This document shows, one piece after another, positions 27,015 through 36,685 of a DNA stretch of 64,000 nt (position 1 is the first letter of the stretch; every line of letters begins with the position of its first letter). The notes under the pieces were generated by a model. The model worked only from the letters and a program-made list of their open reading frames with translations, was not told the origin of the DNA and did not search any database. Location: NCBI GenBank assembly GCA_030526195.1, contig JAUNDG010000003.1, forward strand, positions 62,001-126,000. Reading direction: 5' to 3'. The position numbers were made by a program, and so were the translations under genes. The DNA is from Lachnospiraceae bacterium. Its GTDB lineage: Bacteria > Bacillota > Clostridia > Lachnospirales > Lachnospiraceae.

Positions 27015-28208
27015 TTAGGGCAGACATTTGTCAAGAATAGCCACCGCTTTATCCACATCTTCAGTTGTGATCACAAGGGGCGGCACAAGACGGAGCACAT
27101 TGCCGCCGGCGGAAATGACAAGGAGCCCTGCGGCCTGAGCTTTGGCGATCACATCGGCCACCGCCACCTCATTTTCGAGGGCCAGACCTCTCATGAGGCC
27201 AAGGCCTCTGTGCTCAAGGATGCAGCTGTGAACCTTGGCCAGCCCATCCAGTTTTTCCGCCAGGTAAGCGGCCACTTCGGCAGCCTTTGCCACGATATCA
27301 TGGGCGGCAAAGAGATCCTGCACAACGGACACCGCGGCGCAGGCCAGAGGGTTACCGCCGTAGGTGGTGCCGTGGTCGCCGGGCTTTAAGGAGCGAGCCG
27401 CCGTCTTCTCATTTAATAAGAAGGCTCCCACCGGGATACCGCAGCCCAGTGCCTTGGCGGAGGTGAGGATGTCCGGCTTCACATCATAGTGCTCGAAAGC
27501 CCACATTTTCCCGGTCCGCCCCATACCGCACTGAATCTCATCGAGAATGAGCAGGATGTCCTTCTCGTCGCAAAGAGCGCGGACCTCCTTGAGGAAGGCC
27601 GGGTCGGCGGGATGAATGCCGCCCTCACCCTGAACAGTTTCCATAAGGATAGCGCAGGTTTTATCGGTCACCGCGGCCTTGACGGATGCAATGTCATTGA
27701 AATCGGCAAACTTGACGCCCCCCATCAGCGGCTTGAAGGCCTCCTGATAATGGGGATTGCCGGTGACGGACAGGGCCCCCACGGTGCGGCCGTGGAAGCT
27801 GTTGTTCATGGCGATGATCTCGTGGTCCGTATGACCGTCCCGCTCGTAGGCGTATTTCCGGGCGGCCTTCACCGCCCCTTCGATGGCCTCGGCCCCGCTG
27901 TTGGTGAAGAAGACCTTCGCCATGCCGGAGGCCTTGATGAGTTTTTCGGAGGCTGCTGCCAGCGGCACATTGTAATAGAGATTTGAGGTGTGGATCACCT
28001 GATCGATCTGCGCCTTCAGCGCTTCATCGTAGCCCGGGAAATGGTACCCCAGCGCAAACACAGCGATCCCGGAGGCAAAATCGAGATACTCTTTGCCGTC
28101 GGTGTCCTTGAGATAGACACCCTGTCCTGACTCAAGAACCATGGGATAACGATTATAGGTGTGGAGCACGTTGGCCTCCGTCACCTGTTTGATGGTTTCT
28201 GTATGCAT
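27015..28208 (-). CDS. argD: Acetylornithine aminotransferase
   Basis: A 397-residue class III PLP aminotransferase that makes N2-acetylornithine from the semialdehyde and glutamate. Motifs: SGAEAIEGAVKAARKYA near residue 100, ILDEIQCGMGRTGKMWAFEH near 222 and the PLP lysine in SAKALGCGIPVGAFL near 250. It is the last gene of the argCJBD cluster, 17 bp after argB, and AGGAG precedes the ATG. The specificity (acetylornithine rather than succinylornithine or GABA) follows from the operon. Confidence 0.95.
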   Translation of the reverse strand: MHTETIKQVTEANVLHTYNRYPMVLESGQGVYLKDTDGKEYLDFASGIAVFALGYHFPGYDEALKAQIDQVIHTSNLYYNVPLAAASEKLIKASGMAKVFFTNSGAEAIEGAVKAARKYAYERDGHTDHEIIAMNNSFHGRTVGALSVTGNPHYQEAFKPLMGGVKFADFNDIASVKAAVTDKTCAILMETVQGEGGIHPADPAFLKEVRALCDEKDILLILDEIQCGMGRTGKMWAFEHYDVKPDILTSAKALGCGIPVGAFLLNEKTAARSLKPGDHGTTYGGNPLACAAVSVVQDLFAAHDIVAKAAEVAAYLAEKLDGLAKVHSCILEHRGLGLMRGLALENEVAVADVIAKAQAAGLLVISAGGNVLRLVPPLVITTEDVDKAVAILDKCLP

Positions 28209-28225
28209 AAACCGCTCTCCTTTTC

Positions 28226-29110
28226 TTATGTCTCATCCTGCAACATCAAAGTCCCCACGCCCTTCTGAGTGAAGAACTCCAGGAGCAGGCTGTGCTCCAG
28301 CCGGCCGTCCAGGATATGGACTCTGGACACGCCGCTTCTTAAGGCGGCGATGCAGTTCCGGAGCTTCGGCAGCATCCCGCCGCCGGCATTGCCCGCCGCG
28401 ATGAAGTCCTCCGCCTCCGTGGTTGTCATTTCGGAAATGAGGGTGTCGGGGTCATGGGGATCCCGATAAACCCCCTCGATGTCGCTTAAGAACACCAGCT
28501 TGGCCGCTTTCACCGCCTGGGCGATGGCGCAGGCCGCATCATCGGCATTCACATTATAGGAGCGATAATCCTCAGCCCCCAGACCGATGGGGCAGATAAC
28601 CGGCACAAAATCCTGGTCGATCAGGGAATCGATGAGGGCCGTGTTCACATCCGTCACTTCGCCCACATAACCAATGTCCTGGCCGCCGGGCAGCACCTTT
28701 TTCACGGTCCGGAGGGTGCCGCCGTCCTTGCCGGAAATGCCAACGGCCTGCACACCGCACATCTGCATATCCTGCACCAGACTCTTGTTCACCTTGTTGA
28801 GCACCATTTCAGCGATCTCCATGGTGGCCTCGTCCGTCACCCGCATGCCGCTGATAAACTGCGGAGTGCCGCCGTTTAATTTCACCCATTTGCTGATTTC
28901 CTTACCGCCGCCGTGGACGATAATGGGCTTCATACCCACCAGTTTTAAAAGCGCCACATCGCGGATAACGCATTTTTTCAGTTCCTCATCCGTCATAGCA
29001 GAGCCGCCGTACTTGACCACGATCTTCTTACCGTTGAATTCGCGGATGTAAGGCAGCGCCTCACTTAAAATATTGGCTTTCTCGATCCAAAGATCCAGTT
29101 TATCGTTCAT
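28226..29110 (-). CDS. argB: Acetylglutamate kinase
   Basis: A 294-residue amino-acid kinase that phosphorylates N-acetylglutamate, normally the arginine-inhibited step. Motifs: [11 protein letters not shown] near residue 28, [10 protein letters not shown] near 65 and the N-acetylglutamate-binding [15 protein letters not shown] near 90. The second of two close ATGs (29110) is preferred, with AGG eight bases ahead. The first at 29116 abuts that site. The N-terminal helix before the kinase core, typical of arginine-sensitive hexameric enzymes, is present. Confidence 0.95.
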   Translation of the reverse strand: MNDKLDLWIEKANILSEALPYIREFNGKKIVVKYGGSAMTDEELKKCVIRDVALLKLVGMKPIIVHGGGKEISKWVKLNGGTPQFISGMRVTDEATMEIAEMVLNKVNKSLVQDMQMCGVQAVGISGKDGGTLRTVKKVLPGGQDIGYVGEVTDVNTALIDSLIDQDFVPVICPIGLGAEDYRSYNVNADDAACAIAQAVKAAKLVFLSDIEGVYRDPHDPDTLISEMTTTEAEDFIAAGNAGGGMLPKLRNCIAALRSGVSRVHILDGRLEHSLLLEFFTQKGVGTLMLQDET

Positions 29111-29251
29111 ACTCATATCCTTTCTGACAGGCGGTTATCCCGCCGACCATTCGTCCATTCACCGAACGCTCGCCCCGGGATGAAAATGCCCCAATGCATA
29201 CCGCACCGGATTTTCTTCCCGAAAACACGCGCCTTACCTGACACGATCGCC

Positions 29252-30484
29252 TCAGGACCGGTAGTCCCCGTTGATGCTCACATACTCATGGGTGAGATCA
29301 CAGCCCCAGGCCTTCCCCTCAGCCTCGCCCATATGCATATCACACAGGCACACCACCTCAGTTTCGGACAGGATTTTCGTGGCCACTTCCTCGGAATAAC
29401 CGGTGGACACGCCATTTTCCACGATCACCAGATCTCCCGCTGCGCTGGAAATGGACAACGTCACTTTAGCCGGATCAAACATCACACCGGAGTAGCCCAG
29501 TGCGCACAGGATGCGCCCCCAGTTGGCGTCATGACCGAACATAGCCGCCTTTGTCAGGGATGAGGAAATGACGCTTCTGGCCAGCTGCCGGGCATTGGCT
29601 TCCGTATCCGCCCCCACCACGTGACATTCAAACATCATGGTACAGCCCTCGCCGTCGGCGGCCATTTTCTTGGCCAGGGTTTCATTGACGGCATGAAGCG
29701 CTTCCTTAAATAAGGCATAATCCTCATTTTCTTCGGAAATGGGGCTGTTGCCGGCCAGACCGCTTGAAAGCAGCAGGCAGGTGTCGTTGGTGGAGGTGTC
29801 GCCGTCCACGGACACCATGTTGTAGGTGGTGTCGATGTCTTCCCGAAGGGCCTTCTGCAGCAGGGCCTGGTCGATGGCGATATCCGTGGTCACAAAGGAC
29901 AGCATGGTGCACATGTTGGGATGGATCATGCCGGAACCCTTGCACATACCGCCGATAATACCTTCTGTACCGTCGGAAAGCACTACCTTCACGGCCACTT
30001 CCTTGGACACGGTGTCCGTGGTCATGATGGCCTTCGCCGCTTCATGGCCGGCTTCTTCCGTGTCGCTCACAAGACCCGCCAGCTTCTCAATGCCGCCGCA
30101 GATCTTGTCGATGGGGATCTGATTGCCGATGACGCCGGTGGAAGCCACCAGCACGGCCTTTTCGTCGATGCCCGGCAGGATTTCCGCCGCTTTTCTGGCG
30201 GTATCCTTGCAGGCCTTCATGCCTTCTTCGCCGGTACAGGCATTGGCCACGCCGGAATTTACCACCACGACCTGCGCGTATTTTTCTTCCGTCACGATCT
30301 GCCGGTCGTAAATGACAGGTGCTGCCTTCACCACATTGGACGTAAATGTCCCGGCGGCGGCACACAGCACATCGCTCACGATCATAGCCATATCCGGCTT
30401 GCCGCTTCTTTTGATACCGGCGGAAGTGCCGGCTGCTTTAAAACCCTTGGCGGCGGTCACACCACCGTTGATCACTTCATACAT
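29252..30484 (-). CDS. argJ: Bifunctional ornithine acetyltransferase/N-acetylglutamate synthase
   Basis: A 410-residue Ntn-type enzyme that recycles the acetyl group from acetylornithine to glutamate. The self-cleavage site is visible as GMIHPNMCTMLSF near residue 190, where the chain splits before a Thr in this region. Start MYEVINGGVTAAKGF at 30484 has AGGAG nine bases upstream. The longer frame adds 20 charged residues. Presence of argJ indicates the cyclic arginine pathway. A 141-bp gap before argB contains no gene and may hold an internal signal. Confidence 0.94.
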   Translation of the reverse strand: MYEVINGGVTAAKGFKAAGTSAGIKRSGKPDMAMIVSDVLCAAAGTFTSNVVKAAPVIYDRQIVTEEKYAQVVVVNSGVANACTGEEGMKACKDTARKAAEILPGIDEKAVLVASTGVIGNQIPIDKICGGIEKLAGLVSDTEEAGHEAAKAIMTTDTVSKEVAVKVVLSDGTEGIIGGMCKGSGMIHPNMCTMLSFVTTDIAIDQALLQKALREDIDTTYNMVSVDGDTSTNDTCLLLSSGLAGNSPISEENEDYALFKEALHAVNETLAKKMAADGEGCTMMFECHVVGADTEANARQLARSVISSSLTKAAMFGHDANWGRILCALGYSGVMFDPAKVTLSISSAAGDLVIVENGVSTGYSEEVATKILSETEVVCLCDMHMGEAEGKAWGCDLTHEYVSINGDYRS

Positions 30485-30620
30485 TTCTGTCTTCTCCTGT
30501 TTCTTTTCATTTTCTGTAAAATGCGATCTGTCATGTCTGCGCACTCCCTGCGGTTCATCCTTTGGCCAACCGACTATAGGCTACCGCAGACTCATTTTCA
30601 TAAATAGTTTTGCCGTCAGC

Positions 30621-31661
30621 TTAAAAAGCCATGGGAATAGCCATAAGTCCGGCACTCTCCTCAAGGCCGAACATCAGGTTCATGTTCTGGACCGCCTGAC
30701 CGGCAGCCCCCTTCACCACGTTATCGAGAGCCCCCATGGCGATCAAACGACCGGTGCGCTCATCCACCACCGCGTTCACATCCACATAGTTGCTGCCCTT
30801 CACGTAACGAGTCTCGGGGCATTTCCGCCCCTCCAGGTGGCGGACAAAAGTTTCTTCTTTATAATAAGCGTCGTATGCCGCATCCACATCCGCCTGAGAC
30901 ACACCATTTTTTAAGGTGGCATAGCAGGTGGCCAGAATGCCCCGGTTCATGGGCACCAGATGGGGGGTAAAATTCAAGGAAATGGGTTGTCCGGCAGCAT
31001 AACCGAGCTGGTCTTCGATTTCCGGTGTGTGGCGGTGGTTCGTCACGCCGTAGGCCTTGATGGATTCGTTGACCTCGCAGAAGAGGTTCGGCACCTTGGC
31101 TCCGCGGCCGGCTCCGGTGGTGCCGGACTTGGCATCGATGATGATGGACTGCGGATCGATGAGCCCCTCCTTCACCAGCGGATACAGAGTGAGAATGGAG
31201 CAGGTGGTGTAGCAGCCGGGATTGGCTACCAGGCGGGCCGTCTTGACCGCCTCCCGATTGATCTCGCACAGACCGTACACCGCTTCCGGCAGAAACTGCG
31301 GGGATGCGTGATGAATGCCGTACCAGGCCTCGTAACGGGCCGGATCCTTGATGCGGAAATCCGCGGACAGGTCGATCACCTTACATTTAGATAGAATGGA
31401 TTCCGTGAGCACCCCACCCAGATAGCCCTGAGGTGTGGCGGTGAAGATCACATCCACGTCCTCAGCCAGCTTTTCCAGATCCTCCCCGGCGCAGCTTGAG
31501 GTCACGATCTCAAACAGACTGCCGTAGACGTTGGCATAGGGTTCTTCAATATAACTGCGGGAGCCGTACCATTTGATTTCGGCCTCCGGATGGTTTGTCA
31601 AAAGTCTTACGATCTCGGCGCCGGCATAACCGGTGGCACCGATGATTCCTGCTTTAATCAT
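30621..31661 (-). CDS. argC: N-acetyl-gamma-glutamyl-phosphate reductase
   Basis: A 346-residue NADP-dependent reductase, first gene of argCJBD. The Rossmann loop is GIIGATGYAGAEIVRLL, the catalytic Cys is in VANPGCYTTCSIL near residue 150, and the late H-R-H motif is TNHRHTPEIEDQLG. The start is ATG 31661, with GGAGGT ten bases ahead. A GTG four codons earlier overlaps that site and is unlikely. It is transcribed away from argG from a promoter overlapped by ARG-box palindromes. Confidence 0.95.
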   Translation of the reverse strand: MIKAGIIGATGYAGAEIVRLLTNHPEAEIKWYGSRSYIEEPYANVYGSLFEIVTSSCAGEDLEKLAEDVDVIFTATPQGYLGGVLTESILSKCKVIDLSADFRIKDPARYEAWYGIHHASPQFLPEAVYGLCEINREAVKTARLVANPGCYTTCSILTLYPLVKEGLIDPQSIIIDAKSGTTGAGRGAKVPNLFCEVNESIKAYGVTNHRHTPEIEDQLGYAAGQPISLNFTPHLVPMNRGILATCYATLKNGVSQADVDAAYDAYYKEETFVRHLEGRKCPETRYVKGSNYVDVNAVVDERTGRLIAMGALDNVVKGAAGQAVQNMNLMFGLEESAGLMAIPMAF

Positions 31662-31687
31662 AATTCTATACACCTCCGACCTTGATT

Positions 31688-31723
31688 TTGCATAATTATA
31701 CGTTTATATTGCATAATATGCAA
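31688..31723. promoter_or_regulatory. Tandem ARG-box-like operators between argC and argG
   Basis: TTGCATAATATGCAA at 31709-31723 is a perfect palindrome. TTGCATAATTATACG at 31688-31702 matches it, starting exactly 21 bp earlier, two helical turns, the spacing used by paired ArgR sites. A third match, TTGCATATATTCTGC, covers the argG -35 box at 31753. ArgR/AhrC binding is inferred from these features and the flanking genes. Confidence 0.8.
31695..31723 (-). promoter_or_regulatory. argC promoter
   Basis: Minus strand TTGCAT (31718-31723), 17-base spacer, TATAAT (31695-31700). Both boxes lie inside ARG-box-like palindromes, so repressor binding would block polymerase directly. Confidence 0.82.
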
Positions 31724-31752
31724 GTTTTTTCTCATTTTTTTAAATAAAATAC

Positions 31753-31781
31753 TTGCATATATTCTGCGTATGACTTATGAT
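31753..31781 (+). promoter_or_regulatory. argG promoter
   Basis: TTGCAT (31753-31758), 17-base spacer, TATGAT (31776-31781). The -35 box is the left half of an ARG-box-like sequence. It mirrors the argC promoter. Confidence 0.82.
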
Positions 31782-31828
31782 GAGTTGCAGATTCAATAGC
31801 GATTATATTTTTAGGAGGAATTATTCCC

Positions 31829-33061
31829 ATGGCAAAAGAAAAAGTCGTACTGGCCTACTCAGGCGGTCTTGATACAACAGCTGTTATTCCGTGGCTGAAA
31901 GAAAAATTTGATTATGATGTTATCTGCTGCTGCGTTGACTGCGGTCAGGAAAGTGAGCTTGAAGGTCTTGATGAACGTGCCAGACTCTCCGGTGCTTCCA
32001 AGCTTTATATTGAAGATATCAATGACGATTTCGCTGAAAACTTCATCATGCCCTGTGTTCAGGCCGGTGCTGTTTACGAAAACTCTTATCTGTTAGGCAC
32101 TTCCATGGCCCGTCCGGCCATCGTCAAGGCTCTGGTTAACGTTGCCCGTAAAGAAGGCGCCACAGCCATCTGCCACGGCGCTACCGGCAAGGGTAATGAC
32201 CAGATCCGTTTCGAGCTGGGTATCAAAGCTCTGGCTCCGGACCTGAAGATTATCGCTCCGTGGAGAATGACAGATGTCTGGACTATGCAGTCCCGTGAAG
32301 ACGAAATCGCTTACTGCAAGAGCAAAGGCATCGATCTTCCGTTTGACGCTTCCCACAGCTACAGCCGTGACCGTAACCTGTGGCACATCAGCCACGAAGG
32401 TCTGGAACTGGAAGATCCGTCCTGCGCACCGAACTATGATCACATGCTGGTCATGAGCGTCACACCGGAAAAGGCTCCGGATGTGGTCACAGATGTGACT
32501 ATGACATTCGAAAAAGGTATCCCGACCTCCGTTAACGGCAAGAAAATGAAGGTCGCCGACATCATCCGTACTCTGAACAAGATGGGTGGCGAAAATGGTA
32601 TCGGTATCGTGGATATCGTTGAAAACCGTGTTGTCGGTATGAAGTCCCGTGGTGTTTATGAAACACCGGGCGGTACTATCCTGATGGCCGCTATGCGTCA
32701 GCTGGAAGAGCTGGTTATGGACCGCGCCACTCTGGAAGAAAAGAAGAACATCGCCAACAAGATGGCTCAGGTCATCTACGAAGGCAAGTGGTACACACCG
32801 CTTTGCCAGGCTCTCATCGCCTTCGTTCAGTCCACACAGGAATTCATGACAGGCGAAGTTAAGTTCAAACTGTACAAAGGCAACATCATCAAAGCCGGCA
32901 CCACTTCACCGTACTCATTGTACAATGAATCTCTGGCTTCCTTCACAACAGGTGACCTGTATGATCATCATGATGCCACAGGCTTCATCACTCTGTTCGG
33001 TCTGCCGCTTCTGGTTCGCGCCAAGAAGATGCTGGAGCTGGAAAACACAAAGACTGAGTAA
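31829..33061 (+). CDS. argG: Argininosuccinate synthase
   Basis: A 410-residue ATP-dependent ligase joining citrulline and aspartate. The N-type ATP pyrophosphatase loop is LAYSGGLDTTAVIPWL near residue 10. Other family blocks include ATAICHGATGKGNDQIRFE near 115 and SRDRNLWHISHEG near 175. TAGGAGGAA precedes the ATG at 31829. It stands alone on the plus strand with its own promoter and terminator, divergent from argCJBD. argH and argF are not in the window. Confidence 0.97.
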   Translation: MAKEKVVLAYSGGLDTTAVIPWLKEKFDYDVICCCVDCGQESELEGLDERARLSGASKLYIEDINDDFAENFIMPCVQAGAVYENSYLLGTSMARPAIVKALVNVARKEGATAICHGATGKGNDQIRFELGIKALAPDLKIIAPWRMTDVWTMQSREDEIAYCKSKGIDLPFDASHSYSRDRNLWHISHEGLELEDPSCAPNYDHMLVMSVTPEKAPDVVTDVTMTFEKGIPTSVNGKKMKVADIIRTLNKMGGENGIGIVDIVENRVVGMKSRGVYETPGGTILMAAMRQLEELVMDRATLEEKKNIANKMAQVIYEGKWYTPLCQALIAFVQSTQEFMTGEVKFKLYKGNIIKAGTTSPYSLYNESLASFTTGDLYDHHDATGFITLFGLPLLVRAKKMLELENTKTE

Positions 33062-33105
33062 TTCAGCTTTGCAAACCGTCAACGACGGACAATCTCAAAA
33101 CGTCA

Positions 33106-33137
33106 ACGGGAGATGCTTTCGCATCTCCCGTTTTTTT
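33106..33137 (+). terminator. argG terminator
   Basis: ACGGGAGATGC (33106-33116), loop TTTC, GCATCTCCCGT (33121-33131), then a run of T. A perfect 11-bp stem. Confidence 0.94.
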
Positions 33138-33155
33138 ACCTCTTAATCTATGGAT

Positions 33156-34712
33156 TTACAGCACTTTGGTGGTCCACTTGCTCACATCCCACACGTCTGT
33201 GACCCAATCCTCATAGAATTCCGGCTCATGACACACCATCAGGATGCTGCCCTTATAGGCCATCAGCGCCCGCTTGAGTTCCGCCTTGGCGTCCACATCC
33301 AGATGGTTGGTGGGCTCGTCCAGGATGAGCACATTACTCTCCCGGTTGATGATCTTGCACAGACGCACCTTCGCCTGCTCACCACCGCTGAGCACGCATA
33401 CCTTACTCTCGATGTGCTGCGTGGTCAGACCGCACTTGGCCAGAGCCGCCCGCACCTCATACTGAGTAAAGCCCGGGAATTCCGCCCAGATTTCCTCGAT
33501 GCAGCTGTTCCGGTTATCCCCCTTCACTTCCTGCTCGAAATACCCGATGCTCATGTAATCCCCCAGTTCCACCTTTCCGGAAATGGGTTTGATCTGCCCC
33601 AGAATGCTTTTGAGCAGTGTGGTCTTCCCGATGCCGTTGGTGCCGGTCACCGCGATCTTCTGCCCTCTTTCCATGATCACGGAAATGGGTTTCGACAGCG
33701 GTTCGTCGTACCCGATGACCAGGTCCTTAGCCTCCACCAGGATCTTACCCGGTGTCCGGGCTTCCTTGAAATTAAACTCCGGCTTCGGTTTCTCCCGATC
33801 CAGGGTGATCACATCCATGTTGTCCAGCTTTTTCTGACGGGACATGGCCATGTTGCGGGTGGCCACACGAGCCTTGTTGCGGGCCACGAAATCCTTCAGT
33901 TCCGCGATCTCCTTCTGCTGACGGTTGTAAGCCGCTTCTTTCTGGGCCTTCTTCACCGCATACACTTCCATGAATTTATCGTAATCGCCCACGTACCGTT
34001 CCAGCTTCTGATTCTCCAGGTGGTACACGATGTTGATGACATCATTTAAGAAAGGAATATCGTGGGAAATGAGGATAAAGGCATTTTCATACTCGGTGAG
34101 GTAACGCTTGAGCCAGACGATATGCTCCGCATCCAGGTAGTTGGTGGGCTCGTCCAGGAGCAGGATGTCCGGTTTCTCCAGCAGCAGCTTGCCCAGCAGG
34201 ATCTTGGTTCTCTGACCGCCGCTTAAATCCTCCACGTCCCGGTCAAGACCGATGTCTGAAAGACCCAGAGCCCGGGCCACTTCCTCCACCTTGGCATCGA
34301 TGAGATAAAAGTCATGATGCTCCAGAAGTTCCTGCAGCTCCGCCGTTTCCTCAAGATAAGCATTCATTTCCTCTTCCGTGCAGTCGCCCATTTTCCCGTA
34401 CAATTCATTCATACGCTCTTCCATCTCAAAGAGATAGTCAAAAGCGGATGATAAGACATCCCGCACCGTCATGCCCTTTTTGAGCACCGTGTGCTGATCG
34501 AGGTATCCGGCCCGCACACGACGGGACCATTCGATCTTCCCGGCATCCGGTGCCAGCTTGCCGGTAACAATATTCATGAAGGTGGATTTCCCTTCACCGT
34601 TCACACCCACCAGGCCGATGTGCTCGCCCTTTAACAGGCGGAAGGACACATCGTCGAAAATGGCTCTGTCGCCGAACCCGTGGGATAAGTGTTCCACATT
34701 TAAAATACTCAT
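33156..34712 (-). CDS. ABC-F family ATPase
   Basis: A 518-residue soluble protein with two ABC modules and no membrane domain. Walker A motifs are GVNGEGKST near residue 37 and GTNGIGKTT near 350. Signatures are LSGGQRTKILLG and LSGGEQAKVRLC, followed by LLLDEPTNYLD and LILDEPTNHLD. The linker between modules is Lys/Arg-rich (about 240-320), as in ribosome-binding ABC-F proteins. Members rescue or tune the ribosome, and some give antibiotic resistance. Without subfamily comparison I cannot say which. AGGA precedes the ATG at 34712. Confidence 0.92.
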   Translation of the reverse strand: MSILNVEHLSHGFGDRAIFDDVSFRLLKGEHIGLVGVNGEGKSTFMNIVTGKLAPDAGKIEWSRRVRAGYLDQHTVLKKGMTVRDVLSSAFDYLFEMEERMNELYGKMGDCTEEEMNAYLEETAELQELLEHHDFYLIDAKVEEVARALGLSDIGLDRDVEDLSGGQRTKILLGKLLLEKPDILLLDEPTNYLDAEHIVWLKRYLTEYENAFILISHDIPFLNDVINIVYHLENQKLERYVGDYDKFMEVYAVKKAQKEAAYNRQQKEIAELKDFVARNKARVATRNMAMSRQKKLDNMDVITLDREKPKPEFNFKEARTPGKILVEAKDLVIGYDEPLSKPISVIMERGQKIAVTGTNGIGKTTLLKSILGQIKPISGKVELGDYMSIGYFEQEVKGDNRNSCIEEIWAEFPGFTQYEVRAALAKCGLTTQHIESKVCVLSGGEQAKVRLCKIINRESNVLILDEPTNHLDVDAKAELKRALMAYKGSILMVCHEPEFYEDWVTDVWDVSKWTTKVL

Positions 34713-34783
34713 CTGTTCATTCCTTTATCTACTCTAATAATGGACCAATTATGAAGCATCCCGCGTCATCTCGCCAGCAGGCA

Positions 34784-35659
34784 TCAACGCTGATCGCTGC
34801 GCTCCGCGGCTGCCACGACATGAGACATGAGGACCGACGTGGTCACAGCGCCCACACCGCCGGGTACCGGGGTGATGGCCTCGACCACCGGCTCCACCTC
34901 TTCAAACAGAGCATCGCCGGCAAAGCCGCCCTGCCCGTCTTTTTTATCCGGATCCCAGTTCATGGCCACATCGATGACCACCTGGCCCGGCCGCACATAC
35001 TCTTTTGTGAGACTCTTCAGCGCACCGGCCGCCGTCACAATAAGATCGGCTTCCGCCGTCACCGCCGGCAGATTCCGGGTTTTGGTGTGGCACAGTGTCA
35101 CCGTGGCATTGGCAGCCGTCAGCATCATGGCCACCGGCTTGCCGATGACCAGGGAGCGCCCGATCACCACCGCCCGCTTGCCTGTCAGATCATAGCCATA
35201 ATGGGCCAGTATTGTCATGCAGGCCTCCGCCGTACAGGGCGGAAAGCCCAGGGCTTTGCCTGTATACACCCCGGCATGGCTTAAATCCGTCATGCAATCC
35301 ACATCCTTTTCCGGACGCAGATGATTGCAGATCTCGCTTTCCCGTTCTTTCAGATGACGAGGCAGGGGCCGGAACAGCAGCACGCCGTGAACCGCTTCAT
35401 CTGTGTTAAGGGCTTCGATCTCAGCGATCAGCGCCTCAGCCGTCACCATTTCCGGCAGGATGCGCACCTCCGTCTCCACACCCACAACTGCGGCACGCTT
35501 CAGCGCCCCCTTCTCGTAGGCCATATCGGAGGGATTCTCCCCACAGCGCACAATAGTGAGCTTCGGCACGATGCCTTTAGCCCGCAGGGCCCCGGATTTT
35601 TCCGCCAGTCGCTCATTTAAGGCGGCGGTTACGTCTTTCCCAAGAAAATGCTTTGCCAT
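34784..35659 (-). CDS. folD: Methylene-tetrahydrofolate dehydrogenase/cyclohydrolase FolD
   Basis: A 291-residue cytosolic enzyme interconverting methylene-, methenyl- and formyl-tetrahydrofolate. Family blocks: the PSDMAYEKGALKRA region with the catalytic Lys near residue 50, the loop VVIGRSLVIGKPVAMML near 165, and PGGVGAVTTSVLM near 265 (the usual PGGVGPMT is slightly altered). The ATG at 35659 has AGGAG five bases upstream. It is third in line after fhs and fchA, but a P1 element of 163 bp lies between fchA and folD. Confidence 0.94.
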   Translation of the reverse strand: MAKHFLGKDVTAALNERLAEKSGALRAKGIVPKLTIVRCGENPSDMAYEKGALKRAAVVGVETEVRILPEMVTAEALIAEIEALNTDEAVHGVLLFRPLPRHLKERESEICNHLRPEKDVDCMTDLSHAGVYTGKALGFPPCTAEACMTILAHYGYDLTGKRAVVIGRSLVIGKPVAMMLTAANATVTLCHTKTRNLPAVTAEADLIVTAAGALKSLTKEYVRPGQVVIDVAMNWDPDKKDGQGGFAGDALFEEVEPVVEAITPVPGGVGAVTTSVLMSHVVAAAERSDQR

Positions 35660-35746
35660 GTTCACTCCTTATTTTCACTTATACGGCAAGGTACGACAGC
35701 CACTTTGCCGCTTGCTCTTTGCCTTTTATATCCGTCTCACGGGACG

Positions 35747-35909
35747 TAAAGCGGACACTCGCAATACGCTTCGCTCCTTGCTCGTGAACCGCAACTACCT
35801 TCGGTAGCCCATCAGCAGGGGCTTTTACCCCTGCTGATGCAAGCTTCCCCCGTAACCCCCGCTTAAGACTCTGCGTCTTTGAAGCGGGGGAATGCTTGCT
35901 GCAGTTCAG
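35747..35909 (+). repeat. P1 structured element, copy B (between fchA and folD)
   Basis: 163 bp from TAAAGCGGACACTCGC to TTCAG. It contains CTACC-TTC-GGTAG, the 11-bp stem ATCAGCAGGGG/CCCCTGCTGAT and the terminal hairpin CCCCCGCTT...AAGCGGGGG. Like copy A it lacks an 18-bp block found in copy C. The final TCA of the element is the stop codon of fchA on the minus strand (35906-35908). Confidence 0.9.
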
Positions 35910-36538
35910 GCTTTGAGCAGGCTCTCCCGCACACTGTCATAGACCGCATCGGCCATGGGGCCGAAGGTGTCCAGCATGCCCTGACACCGGGCATTCAGGC
36001 CGGCGGCCATCTCTCTGTCTTTCAGGGTTTTTGTGTTGATATAGACATTTAAAGAAGCTGCTTCCAGGGCCGCTTTCAGCATAACCGCCCCGCAGGCTGC
36101 ATCCGAAACCGCCAGACGGGAGCCTTTTTCTGCAAACACTCTGACGATGTCAATGGCGGCGCAGCAAAGCTCCATGATGTGGAGCGGCACAGCGCAGGCC
36201 GCCACAGTGGCATTTTCCAGAGTTTCTGCCCGTGTCGGATCATCCTTCGGGATGCCGTAGGCCTTAGCCAGAGGCAAAAAGCCCTCCGCATCCGCCGGCA
36301 CCTGATCCAGAAGTTCTGTCTGCAGCTTGTCGCAGGCTGCCTTTAAAGACAGCATCTCTTCTTCCACTTCAGCGTATTTTTTCTTACCGACCGTGAGGCT
36401 CCCCACCATATTGCCCAGAGCCGTGCCGATGGCCCCCACCAGAGCCGCGGCACCGCCGCCTCCGGGGGCCGGCTCGGAGGATGCCAGCACTGTCACAAAA
36501 TCACGGCAGGATGCCTGTGTTTTATCTGTCATTGTCAT
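35906..36538 (-). CDS. fchA: Cyclodeaminase/cyclohydrolase family protein (FchA)
   Basis: A 210-residue helical protein of the formimidoyl-THF cyclodeaminase family, used by clostridia as methenyl-THF cyclohydrolase. The Gly/Ala-rich motif SEPAPGGGGAAALVGAIG near residue 22 is diagnostic. It lies downstream of fhs in the same direction, and folD follows after a repeat, giving a formate/one-carbon route. A second in-frame ATG at 36532 is equally plausible as the start, and neither has a clear ribosome-binding site. The stop codon coincides with the end of a P1 element. Confidence 0.9.
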   Translation of the reverse strand: MTMTDKTQASCRDFVTVLASSEPAPGGGGAAALVGAIGTALGNMVGSLTVGKKKYAEVEEEMLSLKAACDKLQTELLDQVPADAEGFLPLAKAYGIPKDDPTRAETLENATVAACAVPLHIMELCCAAIDIVRVFAEKGSRLAVSDAACGAVMLKAALEAASLNVYINTKTLKDREMAAGLNARCQGMLDTFGPMADAVYDSVRESLLKA

Positions 36539-36619
36539 ATCCGTCTTGCCTCAATCTTCTTCATAATATATGACGGCCATGCGCATAAGGCACAGGGGTC
36601 GCTATTAATGTCTTGTCAC

Positions 36620-36676
36620 GTGGACACGCGCAATTCCCGCAGGGCACGATGTCCGCGTCGCTCCTTGCTCGTGAAC
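36620..36676 (+). repeat. P1 left-arm copy D (between fhs and fchA)
   Basis: GTGGACACGCGCAATTCCCG, then AGGGCACGATGTCCGC and GCTCCTTGCTCGTGAAC, closely matches the left third of P1 copy C. GTGGACA pairs with TGTCCGC around a CCCGCAGGG loop stem. The rest of the element is absent. Confidence 0.8.
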
Positions 36677-36685
36677 AAGGGATGA

